A DNA stretch of 64,000 nt from Deltaproteobacteria bacterium (GTDB taxonomy: Bacteria; Myxococcota_A; UBA9160; UBA4427): NCBI GenBank assembly GCA_002719955.1, contig PBFW01000067.1:62001-126000 (forward strand), in the 5' to 3' direction. A program made the position numbers and the translations under genes. The notes under the pieces are model-generated. The model did no database searches. It saw only the letters and a program-made list of their open reading frames with translations, and had not been told where the DNA came from. Positions 43,067 to 51,999 of the stretch are shown piece by piece; within the stretch, counting starts at the first letter, position 1; each line of letters begins with the position of its first letter.

Positions 43067-44536
43067 GTGGCTTCGATCGTGGTGGTTGGCGGTGGGCTCG
43101 CCGGGTTGGTCTGCGGTGCCCGGTTGATGCGAGCGGGGCATGATGTCGAAATCTTTGAAGCGGCTCCCGCGGTGGGTGGACGACTCCGTTCGATCGAGAC
43201 CGAGCACGGGTTGCTCGAGCCCGCGGTTGGTGAGATCGGCTGCGGAGACGTCAATCTTCGCGCTTTGGTGGCGAGTCTCGGTCTCGAACCGGGGGACGAG
43301 GAGCGGCCCGATCGGACCCATGCACTCGTATTGGGCGGGCGTCTCCATCGCCCGCCGCCGCTGCGCGCGGCCGAGTTTCTGTTTCCGATGATTTCGCCAC
43401 GCATGGATCGGCCGATCGATGCGGTTTTCAGGCGCCCGCCCCGATGGGGCGATCGCCGGCCCGTCGTGCGGGCGATCTGGGACTCGTTGCGGCCATCGGG
43501 TTTCGAAGCGCCAGCTTCGGTGCATGCGCTCGACGATGTCCCTTGGCAGCGTGCTTCGACCCGGGCGTTCGGGACTCGTTGGTGCACGACGCGTCTTGCC
43601 CCCGCGCTTCTGGCGAGGACCGGGGTCGATCTCTCGGCGGAGTCCGCCGCGATCGTGATGCCGATGCTGAGTCGGCTCCTGGCCGGTGCGGGGCGCTCGG
43701 TTCAGCTCGTCGGGGGGCTTGCGAGTCTCGTCGATGCGCTGGCGGCACCCCTGCGCATTCGATTGGGCTGTCGCGTCGAAGAGCTGGAGACCACGACGGA
43801 GGGAGTTCGAATTCGCTACCGCGCGGCCGGACGGTCCGGAGGCGCCCTGGCGGACGCCGCCGTGATTGCCCTGCCCTCGAGTGAGATCCTGCGGATCTGT
43901 CCAAAACTCACCCCGGTCGAACGCGGCCATTTCGAATCGATCGAGCCGCGGCGATCGATCGTGATCCACCGCCACGTGACACAGGATGCCTGGCTCCTGC
44001 GGGGATTGGCGGGCGTGACCTTCGTGCCGGGCGAGTTGCCGGAACTGCGTGACTTGAGGATTCTCGGACCGCCCTTCCAACCCTATGCGTCCGATCCTTT
44101 CTGGGTCCGGATTTCGTTCGAACACGAGTCCGTCGATGCCCATTGGAACGATTCCGACCAAGCGTTGATTCAGAAACTCGATTCGACGTTTCGCGGCTCG
44201 CCCCTGGGTGCGTTGCCGGATGGGGCGTCGCGCGTGGAACGCCTCGACGAGATCATCTCGATTCAGGGGCGTGGCGCGCTGGCCCGGCGTGAGCGATTCC
44301 ATCGTCGCTCCGAGCGTTCGCCAAGACTCGTTTTTGCGACTTCGGCGCTCGCGACACCCGACCTCGAAGGTCGGGTCACCGTCGGCATGCGCTCGGCAGC
44401 AGAGGTCTCTGGCGAACTCGGTCGCCTCGAGCGGCTCGTTTTCGGGGGCGATGCTTCGCCCTATGAGCAAGGTGCACCCTCGGACCAAAGCGTTTCATCC
44501 GGTCGCGGCGCTGCTGGCTTCGCTTTTTCGGGCTGA
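43067..44536 (+). CDS. FAD-dependent amine oxidase / protoporphyrinogen oxidase-like
   Basis: 489 residues. N-terminal dinucleotide-binding motif VVVGGGLAGLVCGARLMRAG and the FAD contact EAAPAVGGRLRS mark the flavin amine-oxidase superfamily (which includes protoporphyrinogen oxidase and phytoene desaturase). The substrate domain is not distinctive. The GTG start adjoins the receiver gene, and dinB starts seven bases after its stop, so the three look like one operon. Why it stands among repair genes is unclear. Confidence 0.85.
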   Translation: MASIVVVGGGLAGLVCGARLMRAGHDVEIFEAAPAVGGRLRSIETEHGLLEPAVGEIGCGDVNLRALVASLGLEPGDEERPDRTHALVLGGRLHRPPPLRAAEFLFPMISPRMDRPIDAVFRRPPRWGDRRPVVRAIWDSLRPSGFEAPASVHALDDVPWQRASTRAFGTRWCTTRLAPALLARTGVDLSAESAAIVMPMLSRLLAGAGRSVQLVGGLASLVDALAAPLRIRLGCRVEELETTTEGVRIRYRAAGRSGGALADAAVIALPSSEILRICPKLTPVERGHFESIEPRRSIVIHRHVTQDAWLLRGLAGVTFVPGELPELRDLRILGPPFQPYASDPFWVRISFEHESVDAHWNDSDQALIQKLDSTFRGSPLGALPDGASRVERLDEIISIQGRGALARRERFHRRSERSPRLVFATSALATPDLEGRVTVGMRSAAEVSGELGRLERLVFGGDASPYEQGAPSDQSVSSGRGAAGFAFSG

Positions 44537-44542
44537 GTCGGC

Positions 44543-45856
44543 ATGCGTTCCCCCCCCACCGCGGCCGGGGCCGATGCTCGGCACCGCTGCGTCCTGCACG
44601 CCGACATGGACGCGTTCTATGCGTCCGTCGAACAGCGCGATCGTCCGGAACTGCGAGGCCGACCGGTCGTGGTCGGAGGCCCGGGGCCGAGGGGCGTCGT
44701 TGCAGCGGCGAGCTATGAGGCGCGGGAATTCGGCGTCTATTCTGCGATGCCGAGTGTCGAAGCGAAACGGCTCTGTCGTGATCTCATTTTCGTTGCGGGT
44801 GATATGAAGCGCTATGCGAGTGAGTCGCGGCGGATTTTCGAGATCTTCCGAACCTTCTCTCCGCTCGTCGAAGGTCTCTCCCTGGACGAGGCTTTTCTCG
44901 ACTTGACCGGCAGCGAACGTCTGCTCGGACCCGCGCGCGAGGTCGGAGAGAGATTGCGTCGAGAGGTTCGCGAAGCGACGGAGTTGCCCATCTCAGTGGG
45001 GATCGGTCCGATCAAGATGGTCGCGAAGATCGCGAGCGGTGCTGCGAAGCCTGATGGGTTGGTCGAGGTTCGTGTCGACGAGGTTCGGGCCTTCCTCGAC
45101 CCGCTCGAAGCGCGAAAAATCTGGGGTGTGGGTCCGGTTGCGGGCGCCCGCCTCGAGGGTTTTGGGTACCGAACGATCGGTGACTTGGCCCGAGCGGATC
45201 CAGAGACGCTGCGCGCCCAGCTCGGGGACTGGGGGGAATCGATCCGGCATCTCGCGCGTGGCGAAGATCTCCGCGAGGTCGAGCCCCACAGAGAGGCCGT
45301 CTCGCTCTCCGAGGAGAATACTTTCGAGCGGGACGTAAGCGATCGGGTGCTGCTCGAAGCGACGATACTGACCCACGCCGAGGCCGTGGCGAGGCGCCTG
45401 CGGCGCCAGGGTCTATTGGCTCGGACGGTCGTGCTCAAGTGGCGTCTGGGGCGACGAATGAAGAAGGGTGCTCGGGGCTACCCAGCCCGCACCCGACAAC
45501 TCACACTCGCCGAGCCGACCGACGATGGCGAGGTCGTCTCCCGGGTCGCGCGGTCATTGCTCGCGGATGCACTCGTCGAGCCGGTCAGGCTGCTCGGTGT
45601 GGGGGTGAGCGGGCTCGTGGATGATGCGGGGCGGGCGAGTCAGCTCTTGCTTTTCGAGGCCGCGGAGGACACGAAATCGATCCAGACCCCCCCCCGCAAA
45701 CGGAAACTCAACGAGGCACTCGACCGACTCTCGGATCGTTTCGGCGACGATATCGTTCGGCGCGCCAGTCAGGGTGAGGCGCGCCACGCGACGTTGTCGG
45801 GGCAATGGAAGAAGGGCAGCCGGGATCCCCACGGTCCAGAGGTGGACTTCGACTAA
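44543..45856 (+). CDS. dinB: DNA polymerase IV (DinB)
   Basis: 437-residue Y-family translesion polymerase. Catalytic acids Asp21 (HADMDAFYASVEQ), Asp115/Glu116 (GLSLDEAFLDL); finger Tyr58/Arg61 (SYEAREFGVYSAMP); little-finger domain to about 340. A QLLLF motif near the C-terminus is the beta-clamp-binding type. Longer than E. coli DinB by a C-terminal tail. It follows the FAD protein closely and may share its transcript; no SOS-type box of its own was seen. Confidence 0.95.
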   Translation: MRSPPTAAGADARHRCVLHADMDAFYASVEQRDRPELRGRPVVVGGPGPRGVVAAASYEAREFGVYSAMPSVEAKRLCRDLIFVAGDMKRYASESRRIFEIFRTFSPLVEGLSLDEAFLDLTGSERLLGPAREVGERLRREVREATELPISVGIGPIKMVAKIASGAAKPDGLVEVRVDEVRAFLDPLEARKIWGVGPVAGARLEGFGYRTIGDLARADPETLRAQLGDWGESIRHLARGEDLREVEPHREAVSLSEENTFERDVSDRVLLEATILTHAEAVARRLRRQGLLARTVVLKWRLGRRMKKGARGYPARTRQLTLAEPTDDGEVVSRVARSLLADALVEPVRLLGVGVSGLVDDAGRASQLLLFEAAEDTKSIQTPPRKRKLNEALDRLSDRFGDDIVRRASQGEARHATLSGQWKKGSRDPHGPEVDFD

Positions 45857-45917
45857 CGCCTTCGTCGAGGTCGCGGGTGCAGAGTCCTTCGAGGAGGGTT
45901 CTGTCGTCCGTTCGGGT

Positions 45918-46553
45918 TCAGGGCATGTCCCAGCGGTAGACACGCATCGGAGGCATATTCAGCAGCTCGAGTTGGATGGAGGCTGGGCCGAAGATCTGCT
46001 TGCCGAGGGTGTGGACCACGTCGCGGAACTGATACGCAACGAATCGCCCACCGGGCGCGAGGCTCTCTTTGACGGATTGCAGAATCGAGAGTCCCAATTC
46101 CTTGGGCATCGTCGAGAAGGGGATTCCGGAGAGCACGGCGTTGGGAGTCGTGAGGTCGTGCTTTGTCAGTGCTTCCTGGATATCGGCGGCGCTGCCCTGG
46201 TGCACGATCAGCCTCGGGTCACGGACCGTCTGGGTGAGGAGTTCGCAGAAATCCGGATTGATCTCGATCGCCAGGAGTCTTGCTTCGGGCGCCATGGCCT
46301 GGAGGAGCGCTTTGGTCGTCCCGCCGGTTCCAGGGCCCAGCTCGATGATCAGGTTGGATTTTGCGATTTCTGCGCTTCGTGTGATCCGGCGCTCCATCCA
46401 TCGGGAACTCGGAATGATCGACCCGACCTCCTTGGGGCGCTCGAGGAAACCTCGCAGGAAAGCGATCGGGTGATCGGGCTGGGGGATGAGCGGGTGGGGC
46501 TTATCGGAGAGGTCGGAGTTGTCGGACGGGGGGGCCTGCAGGGTCTCGGGCAA
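45918..46553 (-). CDS. SAM-dependent methyltransferase (phospholipid N-methyltransferase-like)
   Basis: 211 residues with SAM motif I IIELGPGTGGTTKALL, motif II LLAIEINPDF and IPFSTMP. The relation is to PmtA-type phosphatidylethanolamine methyltransferases and KsgA-like folds. TTG start at 46553, with AAGGAG at six-base spacing. It follows imuB by 28 bases on the same strand, so it may be transcribed with imuAB. Convergent with dinB. Confidence 0.82.
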   Translation of the reverse strand: MPETLQAPPSDNSDLSDKPHPLIPQPDHPIAFLRGFLERPKEVGSIIPSSRWMERRITRSAEIAKSNLIIELGPGTGGTTKALLQAMAPEARLLAIEINPDFCELLTQTVRDPRLIVHQGSAADIQEALTKHDLTTPNAVLSGIPFSTMPKELGLSILQSVKESLAPGGRFVAYQFRDVVHTLGKQIFGPASIQLELLNMPPMRVYRWDMP

Positions 46554-46581
46554 CGGAATCTCCTTGGAATAGGAGTCGATT

Positions 46582-48192
46582 CTAGTCGTAGAGACCGTCT
46601 ACCTGCCAGCATTTCGTTTTCCAATCGAAACAAAGGCGAAGAACGGTGCCATCGCTCATTTGGAGATCGTAGTGATCGACTGCGAAATGTGCGGATTTTG
46701 ACCACCACTGCCCGGTTCTTCGCCAGGGCCCCGCTGCAGTCACGACTCTTCCCTGACTGACCGCGCTGCGCAGATGGGCGGGGCGGCCGCCTTCGAGGTG
46801 AACTTCTGCGTGTAGCGGGGGGCGAATGGCCCGCATCGTTAGTCGAGGATTGTTTTGGGGAGTCGGAGTTCTTTGCGACGACTTTCGAAAAAGACTTCCG
46901 GAGGGGCAGGGTTGCTTTTTTCGAAAGGGCTTGAGACCGAAACCATCGGGTCGATGATCGCCGGCGATTTCGGGGGAGCCGACCCGGTCGCTGCCACAGA
47001 TCGATCCGAGCTCGGCGAGGGTCTGGTCGAGCTCGCTCGGGCTCGGACCTCGCGGCAGGAAGAGGTCGAGCTGTTCGCGGCGAAGGGGCACGCCCTCGCA
47101 GAGGAGCACGACGCCTTCGATCGGTGCCGGGGGAGGGTTGCTTTCAGCGGCCAGACGCAGGAGTCGCAAGAGGACTCGCTCGTCTTGACAGGGCGAGGCC
47201 ACGCCGATTTGTAGACTCCGTTTCGCCCCGCCTTCGAGTTGCATGGCCAGTCGCAGGCGTATGCAGCCGAGCGCACGGAGTGTCAGTCGTTCGACCAGAC
47301 GTGCGACGAGTCCGCGCAGAACGAAAGCGAGGGGTTCGAGGCTGGTGATCGGGACCTCGAGGTCCTCGCCTTCTTCGATGGTCGTCGTGCGGGGTTCGGG
47401 CAGCGGTGGTTCGGCTTCCTCTCCGCGCGCTCGAGTGACGAGTTCGAGCAGGCTCGGGCCGAGACGCGCGGCGAGATCGCGATGGGGGAGTCGCAAGAGG
47501 TCGTGAATGCGACGGATTCCGAAACGGGTGAGTGCCTGGGCCGTAGGGTCGTCTGGATCGAGCAGGTCGATGGAAAGGGGAGAGAGGAACTCAATCTCGC
47601 GGTCGGGCGGGAGGATGCACGTCGTTTCGGGTTCGGTGTTCGGGGCACGATCGATCGGGTCAGATGAACGGGAGAGCGAGAGCTGGAGGTGGAGGTGGCG
47701 AGCAGCGAGACGCGCGACTCCGCGTGAAGAAGCGAGGCCGACGAGGCCGATGATCCCCGTCCGTTCGGCGCGGGCGTGGAGCATCGAAGCGAAGGCGTGC
47801 TCACTCTCTTCATGAGTCCCTCCGTGGAGCGCTTTGATTCCGGTGGCATCGACGTAGACGGCTCCTTCCGAGGCAAAAATCCCTGAGGTGCAATCCGCGA
47901 GTTCGGCTCGTGGCGCAAGGGAGAGCGCTACGTCGAGCAGCGCCTCACGGGCATTTTGCTCGAGGATGGGCGAGGCGATGCGGACCTCGATCTCGGGACA
48001 GACTGCGCGCGCCTGGGGCAGCGTTTGCCCCACGCGTACGCTGCGTAGGGCGGCTTCTCGGGAGAGGGCGAGAATCTCGGAGCGCGTTCCCGGGCCGGTC
48101 GTGATGGCGAGGGGTAGGCCGCGCAGGTCGGGGCTCGCCCGAAGCTCTGCATGGAGCGGAAGGTCCGGGACGAGAAGACATGCGATCCGCAT
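46582..48192 (-). CDS. imuB: ImuB, inactive Y-family mutasome subunit
   Basis: 536-residue Y-family homologue. The start MRIACLLVPDLPLHAEL lacks the catalytic DxD of DinB, as ImuB does, so it is a scaffold rather than a polymerase. QLDLF (in REQLDLFLPRG) is a beta-clamp-binding motif, by which ImuB brings DnaE2 to the clamp. ATG 48192 follows the imuA stop by four bases; a reading from 48294 would run into imuA. Confidence 0.93.
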   Translation of the reverse strand: MRIACLLVPDLPLHAELRASPDLRGLPLAITTGPGTRSEILALSREAALRSVRVGQTLPQARAVCPEIEVRIASPILEQNAREALLDVALSLAPRAELADCTSGIFASEGAVYVDATGIKALHGGTHEESEHAFASMLHARAERTGIIGLVGLASSRGVARLAARHLHLQLSLSRSSDPIDRAPNTEPETTCILPPDREIEFLSPLSIDLLDPDDPTAQALTRFGIRRIHDLLRLPHRDLAARLGPSLLELVTRARGEEAEPPLPEPRTTTIEEGEDLEVPITSLEPLAFVLRGLVARLVERLTLRALGCIRLRLAMQLEGGAKRSLQIGVASPCQDERVLLRLLRLAAESNPPPAPIEGVVLLCEGVPLRREQLDLFLPRGPSPSELDQTLAELGSICGSDRVGSPEIAGDHRPDGFGLKPFRKKQPCPSGSLFRKSSQRTPTPQNNPRLTMRAIRPPLHAEVHLEGGRPAHLRSAVSQGRVVTAAGPWRRTGQWWSKSAHFAVDHYDLQMSDGTVLRLCFDWKTKCWQVDGLYD

Positions 48193-48196
48193 TGGT

Positions 48197-49150
48197 CTAG
48201 CCCCGCCGAGTCTTGCATGGAGGAGGATGAGGGAGGGGTGATTCCGATTCCGCTCGGATAGCCTCTGCTCGAATCGAGAGCGCCACCTTCCCACCGGTTG
48301 GGTAGTTGCGACGACGGCGCAGGACGGCCTGGGTTTCGATCGTTTCGAGCAGGCTGGGAGGCCCGATGAAGCGGGTCTCTCGGGCCTTCATCTCGAGGAC
48401 CAGCTCGGCCCGAGAGCCCGTCATGGGCTCGTTCGACAAGACCACCAGGGTGGTGCGCGTGCCCACGGCCAGCCTGGCCAGCCTCAACCAGGTCACATCC
48501 TTGATCCGGGTCTTTTGTGGATTCTCCGGCTGAAAGAGATCGAAGACGATCAGTTTGAACCCCTCCGTCTGAAGCAGACGGTCACAGCTGCGCAGGGCCT
48601 CCTCTTCGGAGCGCGCGCGGACCCAGAGCAGGTGGTCGAGGTCTTCCTCCTCGCCACCCCGGGCGAGGATCGTCTCCGTAGCGGAGTTGGGGTCGAAGGC
48701 ATCCGCAAGGTCGACCCAGGCGGCGAGCACGCCCTGCGAAAGGGCCTCGGCGAGCAGGCAGAGAGCGAGAGAGGTCCGCCCCGAACTCCGATCTGAAAAA
48801 GAGGCCCCACAGATTTCGCTCAGGCGGCCAGCGGGAAACCCGCCCCCGAGGCGTGCGTCGAGGGCCGGCAGACCCGTTGCATGAAAGCACGGGGAGTCAG
48901 CGGCTTCGTCAGCGCCCGCGGCTTCGTAATGAGTGCCGCGGTGGATTTGAGAACCGAGATCGACAAGCAGGGCCTCGAGCGCGCCGCTACGAGGGGTGCG
49001 GGGCGTCCCGATCGAGTCTCGAGGAGAGTGGACATTGCGGGGGAGGGGCAGGCGACCGACCGGAGGCACACGGGGCGTTCGAGTCCGCCGCGCGCCGCCC
49101 ACGGGGCCGTCTGCCCGACCGACCGGGGAGTCGGGGGGAGCGGGGGGCAT
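48197..49150 (-). CDS. imuA: ImuA, RecA-like mutasome protein
   Basis: 317 residues. The core from about 60 (ALEALLVDLGS ... LPALDARLGGGFPAGRLSEI) is the RecA/SulA-like ImuA domain; the usual Walker A is degenerate (SSGRTSLALCLL). It is required with ImuB for DnaE2 mutagenesis. The first about 55 residues are Pro/Arg-rich and poorly conserved, so the true start could be later, but ATG 49150 lies beside the shared direct repeat. It follows purN by 17 bases. Confidence 0.88.
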   Translation of the reverse strand: MPPAPPDSPVGRADGPVGGARRTRTPRVPPVGRLPLPRNVHSPRDSIGTPRTPRSGALEALLVDLGSQIHRGTHYEAAGADEAADSPCFHATGLPALDARLGGGFPAGRLSEICGASFSDRSSGRTSLALCLLAEALSQGVLAAWVDLADAFDPNSATETILARGGEEEDLDHLLWVRARSEEEALRSCDRLLQTEGFKLIVFDLFQPENPQKTRIKDVTWLRLARLAVGTRTTLVVLSNEPMTGSRAELVLEMKARETRFIGPPSLLETIETQAVLRRRRNYPTGGKVALSIRAEAIRAESESPLPHPPPCKTRRG

Positions 49151-49152
49151 CG

Positions 49153-49174
49153 CCTTACTTTCGCTTTTTATTCG
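49153..49174 (-). promoter_or_regulatory. Direct repeat before imuA
   Basis: On the minus strand, CGAATAAAAAG followed directly by CGAAAGTAAGG, two bases from the imuA ATG. It contains the TAA stop of purN. Same period (11), order and position as the element before dnaE2. Confidence 0.6.
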
Positions 49175-49818
49175 CCCATGTCAAGCGCGATTCGTGTTCG
49201 CCCCTCCTCGATCCGGACCCGCCCGGTCGCGATCAGTCGGATCGCCTCGGGGAGAAGTCTCCGCTCGAGCGCCTGGACGCGGGCCGCGAGGCTGTCCGGG
49301 GTGTCGTCGTCGAGGACCGCCACGGTGTCCTGCAGGAGGATAGGGCCCTCGTCGTAGCCTGCGCTCACGAAATGGACCGTGGCGCCCGTCAGTTTCACGC
49401 CCTTTGCCAACACGGCTTCGTGGACATGATGTCCGTAGAAGCCCTGACCCGAGAAGGCCGGAATCAGCGCCGGGTGGACGTTCAGGGCCCGCCCCTCATA
49501 GCGCTCACGCAGATCGAAGGGGGAGAGGAAACCGAGCAGACAGACCAGGTCGGGTTCGAAGCGGGTGAGTGCCTCGTGGAGCGCATCGTTGAAGGAGGCG
49601 ACATCGGGATATTCGCGGCGCGGAACGGCAATCGCCGGGATCCCTCGCTTCTCGGCGCGTTCCAGCCCGAAAGCACTCTTCTTGGACGACAGGACGCAGA
49701 CGATTTCGGCGGGAAGGTCTGCCTCGATCTCTTCGAAGAGATTCTCGAGGCTCGTCCCACTCCCCGAGAGGAGCACGGCGATCCGGAGTTTCTCACCCGC
49801 CGTCCCTAGCTCGGCCAT
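49168..49818 (-). CDS. purN: Phosphoribosylglycinamide formyltransferase (PurN)
   Basis: 216 residues. Transfers formyl from 10-formyl-THF to GAR in purine synthesis. GSGTSLENLFEEI at the phosphate loop, NVHPALIPAF (catalytic Asn/His) and YDEGPIL (catalytic Asp) are all present. It lies between metF and imuA on the same strand, consistent with folate supply. Its stop codon falls in the repeat that precedes imuA. Confidence 0.94.
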   Translation of the reverse strand: MAELGTAGEKLRIAVLLSGSGTSLENLFEEIEADLPAEIVCVLSSKKSAFGLERAEKRGIPAIAVPRREYPDVASFNDALHEALTRFEPDLVCLLGFLSPFDLRERYEGRALNVHPALIPAFSGQGFYGHHVHEAVLAKGVKLTGATVHFVSAGYDEGPILLQDTVAVLDDDTPDSLAARVQALERRLLPEAIRLIATGRVRIEEGRTRIALDMGE

Positions 49819-49890
49819 GACCCCGCCCTCGTTTATGTCGCGAAAGCCCCGCCCGAAACCGATGCCCCCGCGGCGCCGAAAAGAACGGCC

Positions 49891-50766
49891 TCAGCCGAAG
49901 AGATTCTCGAAGATCTCGCGCGAGGCCGGTGATCGGTTGAGCGTATAGAACTGGATGCCATCGACCCCGCGCGCCAATAGCTCCTCGCATTGTATCGTCG
50001 CCCAACGCACGCCGAGTGCATAGGTCGCCTTGGCATCGTCGTCGACGCGCTCGAGCTCGGCGTCGAGTTCCGCGGGAATCGCAGTTCCGTTCATGGCCGC
50101 CATCCGGCGGATGCCCGAGACCGTGGCGATCGGCATGATGCCCGGCACGATGGGGACCTCGATGCCGGCGGCGCGACAGCGCTCGACGAAATCGAAGAAA
50201 TGTGCGTTTTCGAAAAAAAAATTGCTGACCAGGAAATCCGCGCCGGCATCGACCTTGCGCTTGATATTCGCGATATCCGTGGCCGCATCCGGTGCCTCGG
50301 GATGGGTTTCAGGGGCGCAGGCAGCACCGATCGAGAAAGCATCCCGATCATCGCGTTCGGCGATATAGGCCACGAGTTCGTTCGCGTATCGAAATCCGTC
50401 CGTCGGGGCCTCGAAATCGGGGTCGTCCTGGGGCGGGTCGCCACGAAGGGCTAGAACGTTATGGACGTCACCCGCTTTCAACTGTTCGAGGATGCCACCG
50501 ATTTCTCTCGGTCGGAATCCTGTGCAGGGGAGATGGCACATCGTGACGAGTCCGATCTCCCGCGTAATCTCGACGGTCAGATCGACGGTCTTGGATCGGG
50601 TGCTCCCGCCGGCACCCATCGTGACCGAGACGAAGCCGGGCGCGAGCTGCTTCAGATCCTCGATGGTTCTGAAGAGCGTTCGGTAGCCCGCGTCGGTCTT
50701 TGGCGGGAAGAACTCGAAGGAGATGATCGGATCTTTCGAGTTCCGGTAGATCTCGGAAATCAGCAT
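49891..50766 (-). CDS. metF: Methylenetetrahydrofolate reductase (MetF)
   Basis: 291 residues, the bacterial length. Reduces 5,10-methylene-THF to 5-methyl-THF with FAD. ISFEFFPPKTDAG at the start, LALRGDPP, and the FAD site RRKVDAGADFLVSNFFFE-like region are typical. ATG 50766; longer frames upstream overlap the divergent kinase. With purN and the adenosine-kinase-like gene it points to the methyl cycle and purine salvage. Confidence 0.95.
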   Translation of the reverse strand: MLISEIYRNSKDPIISFEFFPPKTDAGYRTLFRTIEDLKQLAPGFVSVTMGAGGSTRSKTVDLTVEITREIGLVTMCHLPCTGFRPREIGGILEQLKAGDVHNVLALRGDPPQDDPDFEAPTDGFRYANELVAYIAERDDRDAFSIGAACAPETHPEAPDAATDIANIKRKVDAGADFLVSNFFFENAHFFDFVERCRAAGIEVPIVPGIMPIATVSGIRRMAAMNGTAIPAELDAELERVDDDAKATYALGVRWATIQCEELLARGVDGIQFYTLNRSPASREIFENLFG

Positions 50767-50943
50767 CGCGCCAGCGTAGCATTGCCGAAGTAGACGACCG
50801 CGAATTCCCCTCCGGCAGGCGAATCCGGGCGTGGGCGTTGACGGCTGAGAAGCCACCAGCGAGACTGCGGCCGCCGATTTCGGCGATTCACCGCCGCTCC
50901 TCGAGTGCGATGCGCGTGAGCCAATCAGAGTGGGGTAGCTAAA

Positions 50944-51906
50944 ATGTCCGTGCTCGTGACCGGGTCCGTCGCCGTCGACCACATCATGGTCTTCGATGAT
51001 CATTTCAAGAATCATTTCGTGGCCGATCAGCTCGAGAAGTTGAACGTGGCCTTCCACGTCCCCTCGATGGTCAAGAAATACGGGGGGACGGGCGCGAATA
51101 TCGCCTACAACCTGTGTCGCCTCGGGGTCGATCCGATCCTGCTCGCGAGTGTCGGTCCCGACCTCGGTGCCTATGCCGATTGGATGGATCAGAGTGGCAT
51201 TCGCCGGGATCATCTGCGCGTGATCGACGATGCCTTTACCGCCGCCTGCTTCATCACGACGGATGCCTCGAACAACCAGATCATCTCCTTTCATCCCGGC
51301 GCGATGGACCGCGCCCACGAAGCGCGGGTGGCCGATGTCAACGAGGATTTCTCGGTCGGGATCGTTTCGCCCAACGGCCGTCAGGCGATGATCGATTACG
51401 CGAGGGATTTGAAGGAACGTGGTGTCCAGACGGTCATCGATCCGGGGCAGGGCCTTCCTATCCTCGATAAAGATGATCTGTTGTCAGCACTCACCGGCGC
51501 GGCGGTCTATATCGTCAACGAATACGAGTGGGAGCTGACCCGTGCGAAGACGGGCCTCGATGAGGATGGGATCGCCGAGCGGGTCGGGGCGCTGATCGTG
51601 ACGCGGGGCGATGCGGGCTCGATGCTTCGGCGTGGAGGGTTGTCCGCCGATCTCAAGATGGAGAGCGACCGGACCGTGGTCGCGCCGGTGAAGGCCGAAG
51701 AGGTCGTCGACCCGACGGGTTGTGGGGACTCCTATCGAGCGGGCTTGTTATTCGCGCTCGCGAATGGACTCTCGCTCGAGGTCGGGACCCGGCTGGGAAG
51801 CCTGATGGGGTCGATCAAGGTTGGCTGTAGTGGACCACAGGGAATCGGTCTCGACCTGGCTGCGATTCGGAGTCGTTATGAGGTGGAATTCGGCGAGAGT
51901 TTCTAA
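50944..51906 (+). CDS. PfkB-family carbohydrate kinase, probable adenosine kinase
   Basis: 320 residues. GGTGANIAYNLCRLG near the start (ribokinase glycine pair) and DPTGCGDSYRAGLLF (catalytic Asp in the PfkB signature) are present. The overall pattern recalls bacterial adenosine kinases, which would recycle adenosine from S-adenosylhomocysteine; the divergent metF supports this. Substrate specificity is inferred. ATG 50944; GTGGGG lies upstream. Confidence 0.85.
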   Translation: MSVLVTGSVAVDHIMVFDDHFKNHFVADQLEKLNVAFHVPSMVKKYGGTGANIAYNLCRLGVDPILLASVGPDLGAYADWMDQSGIRRDHLRVIDDAFTAACFITTDASNNQIISFHPGAMDRAHEARVADVNEDFSVGIVSPNGRQAMIDYARDLKERGVQTVIDPGQGLPILDKDDLLSALTGAAVYIVNEYEWELTRAKTGLDEDGIAERVGALIVTRGDAGSMLRRGGLSADLKMESDRTVVAPVKAEEVVDPTGCGDSYRAGLLFALANGLSLEVGTRLGSLMGSIKVGCSGPQGIGLDLAAIRSRYEVEFGESF

Positions 51907-51999
51907 CGGGAGTGGTGCTTGTTGCGCGGCCCCTCGGTTTGGCTCTCCGACCGTCGCTGCGAGGCCGACCCGGGTCGTTTTGGAACAGGAGGGTGGCTG

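Noticed and set aside
48240-48294. Longer start for imuB at 48294
   Set aside because: It lies inside imuA and adds non-family residues; ATG 48192 gives the canonical MRIACLLVPDLP start.
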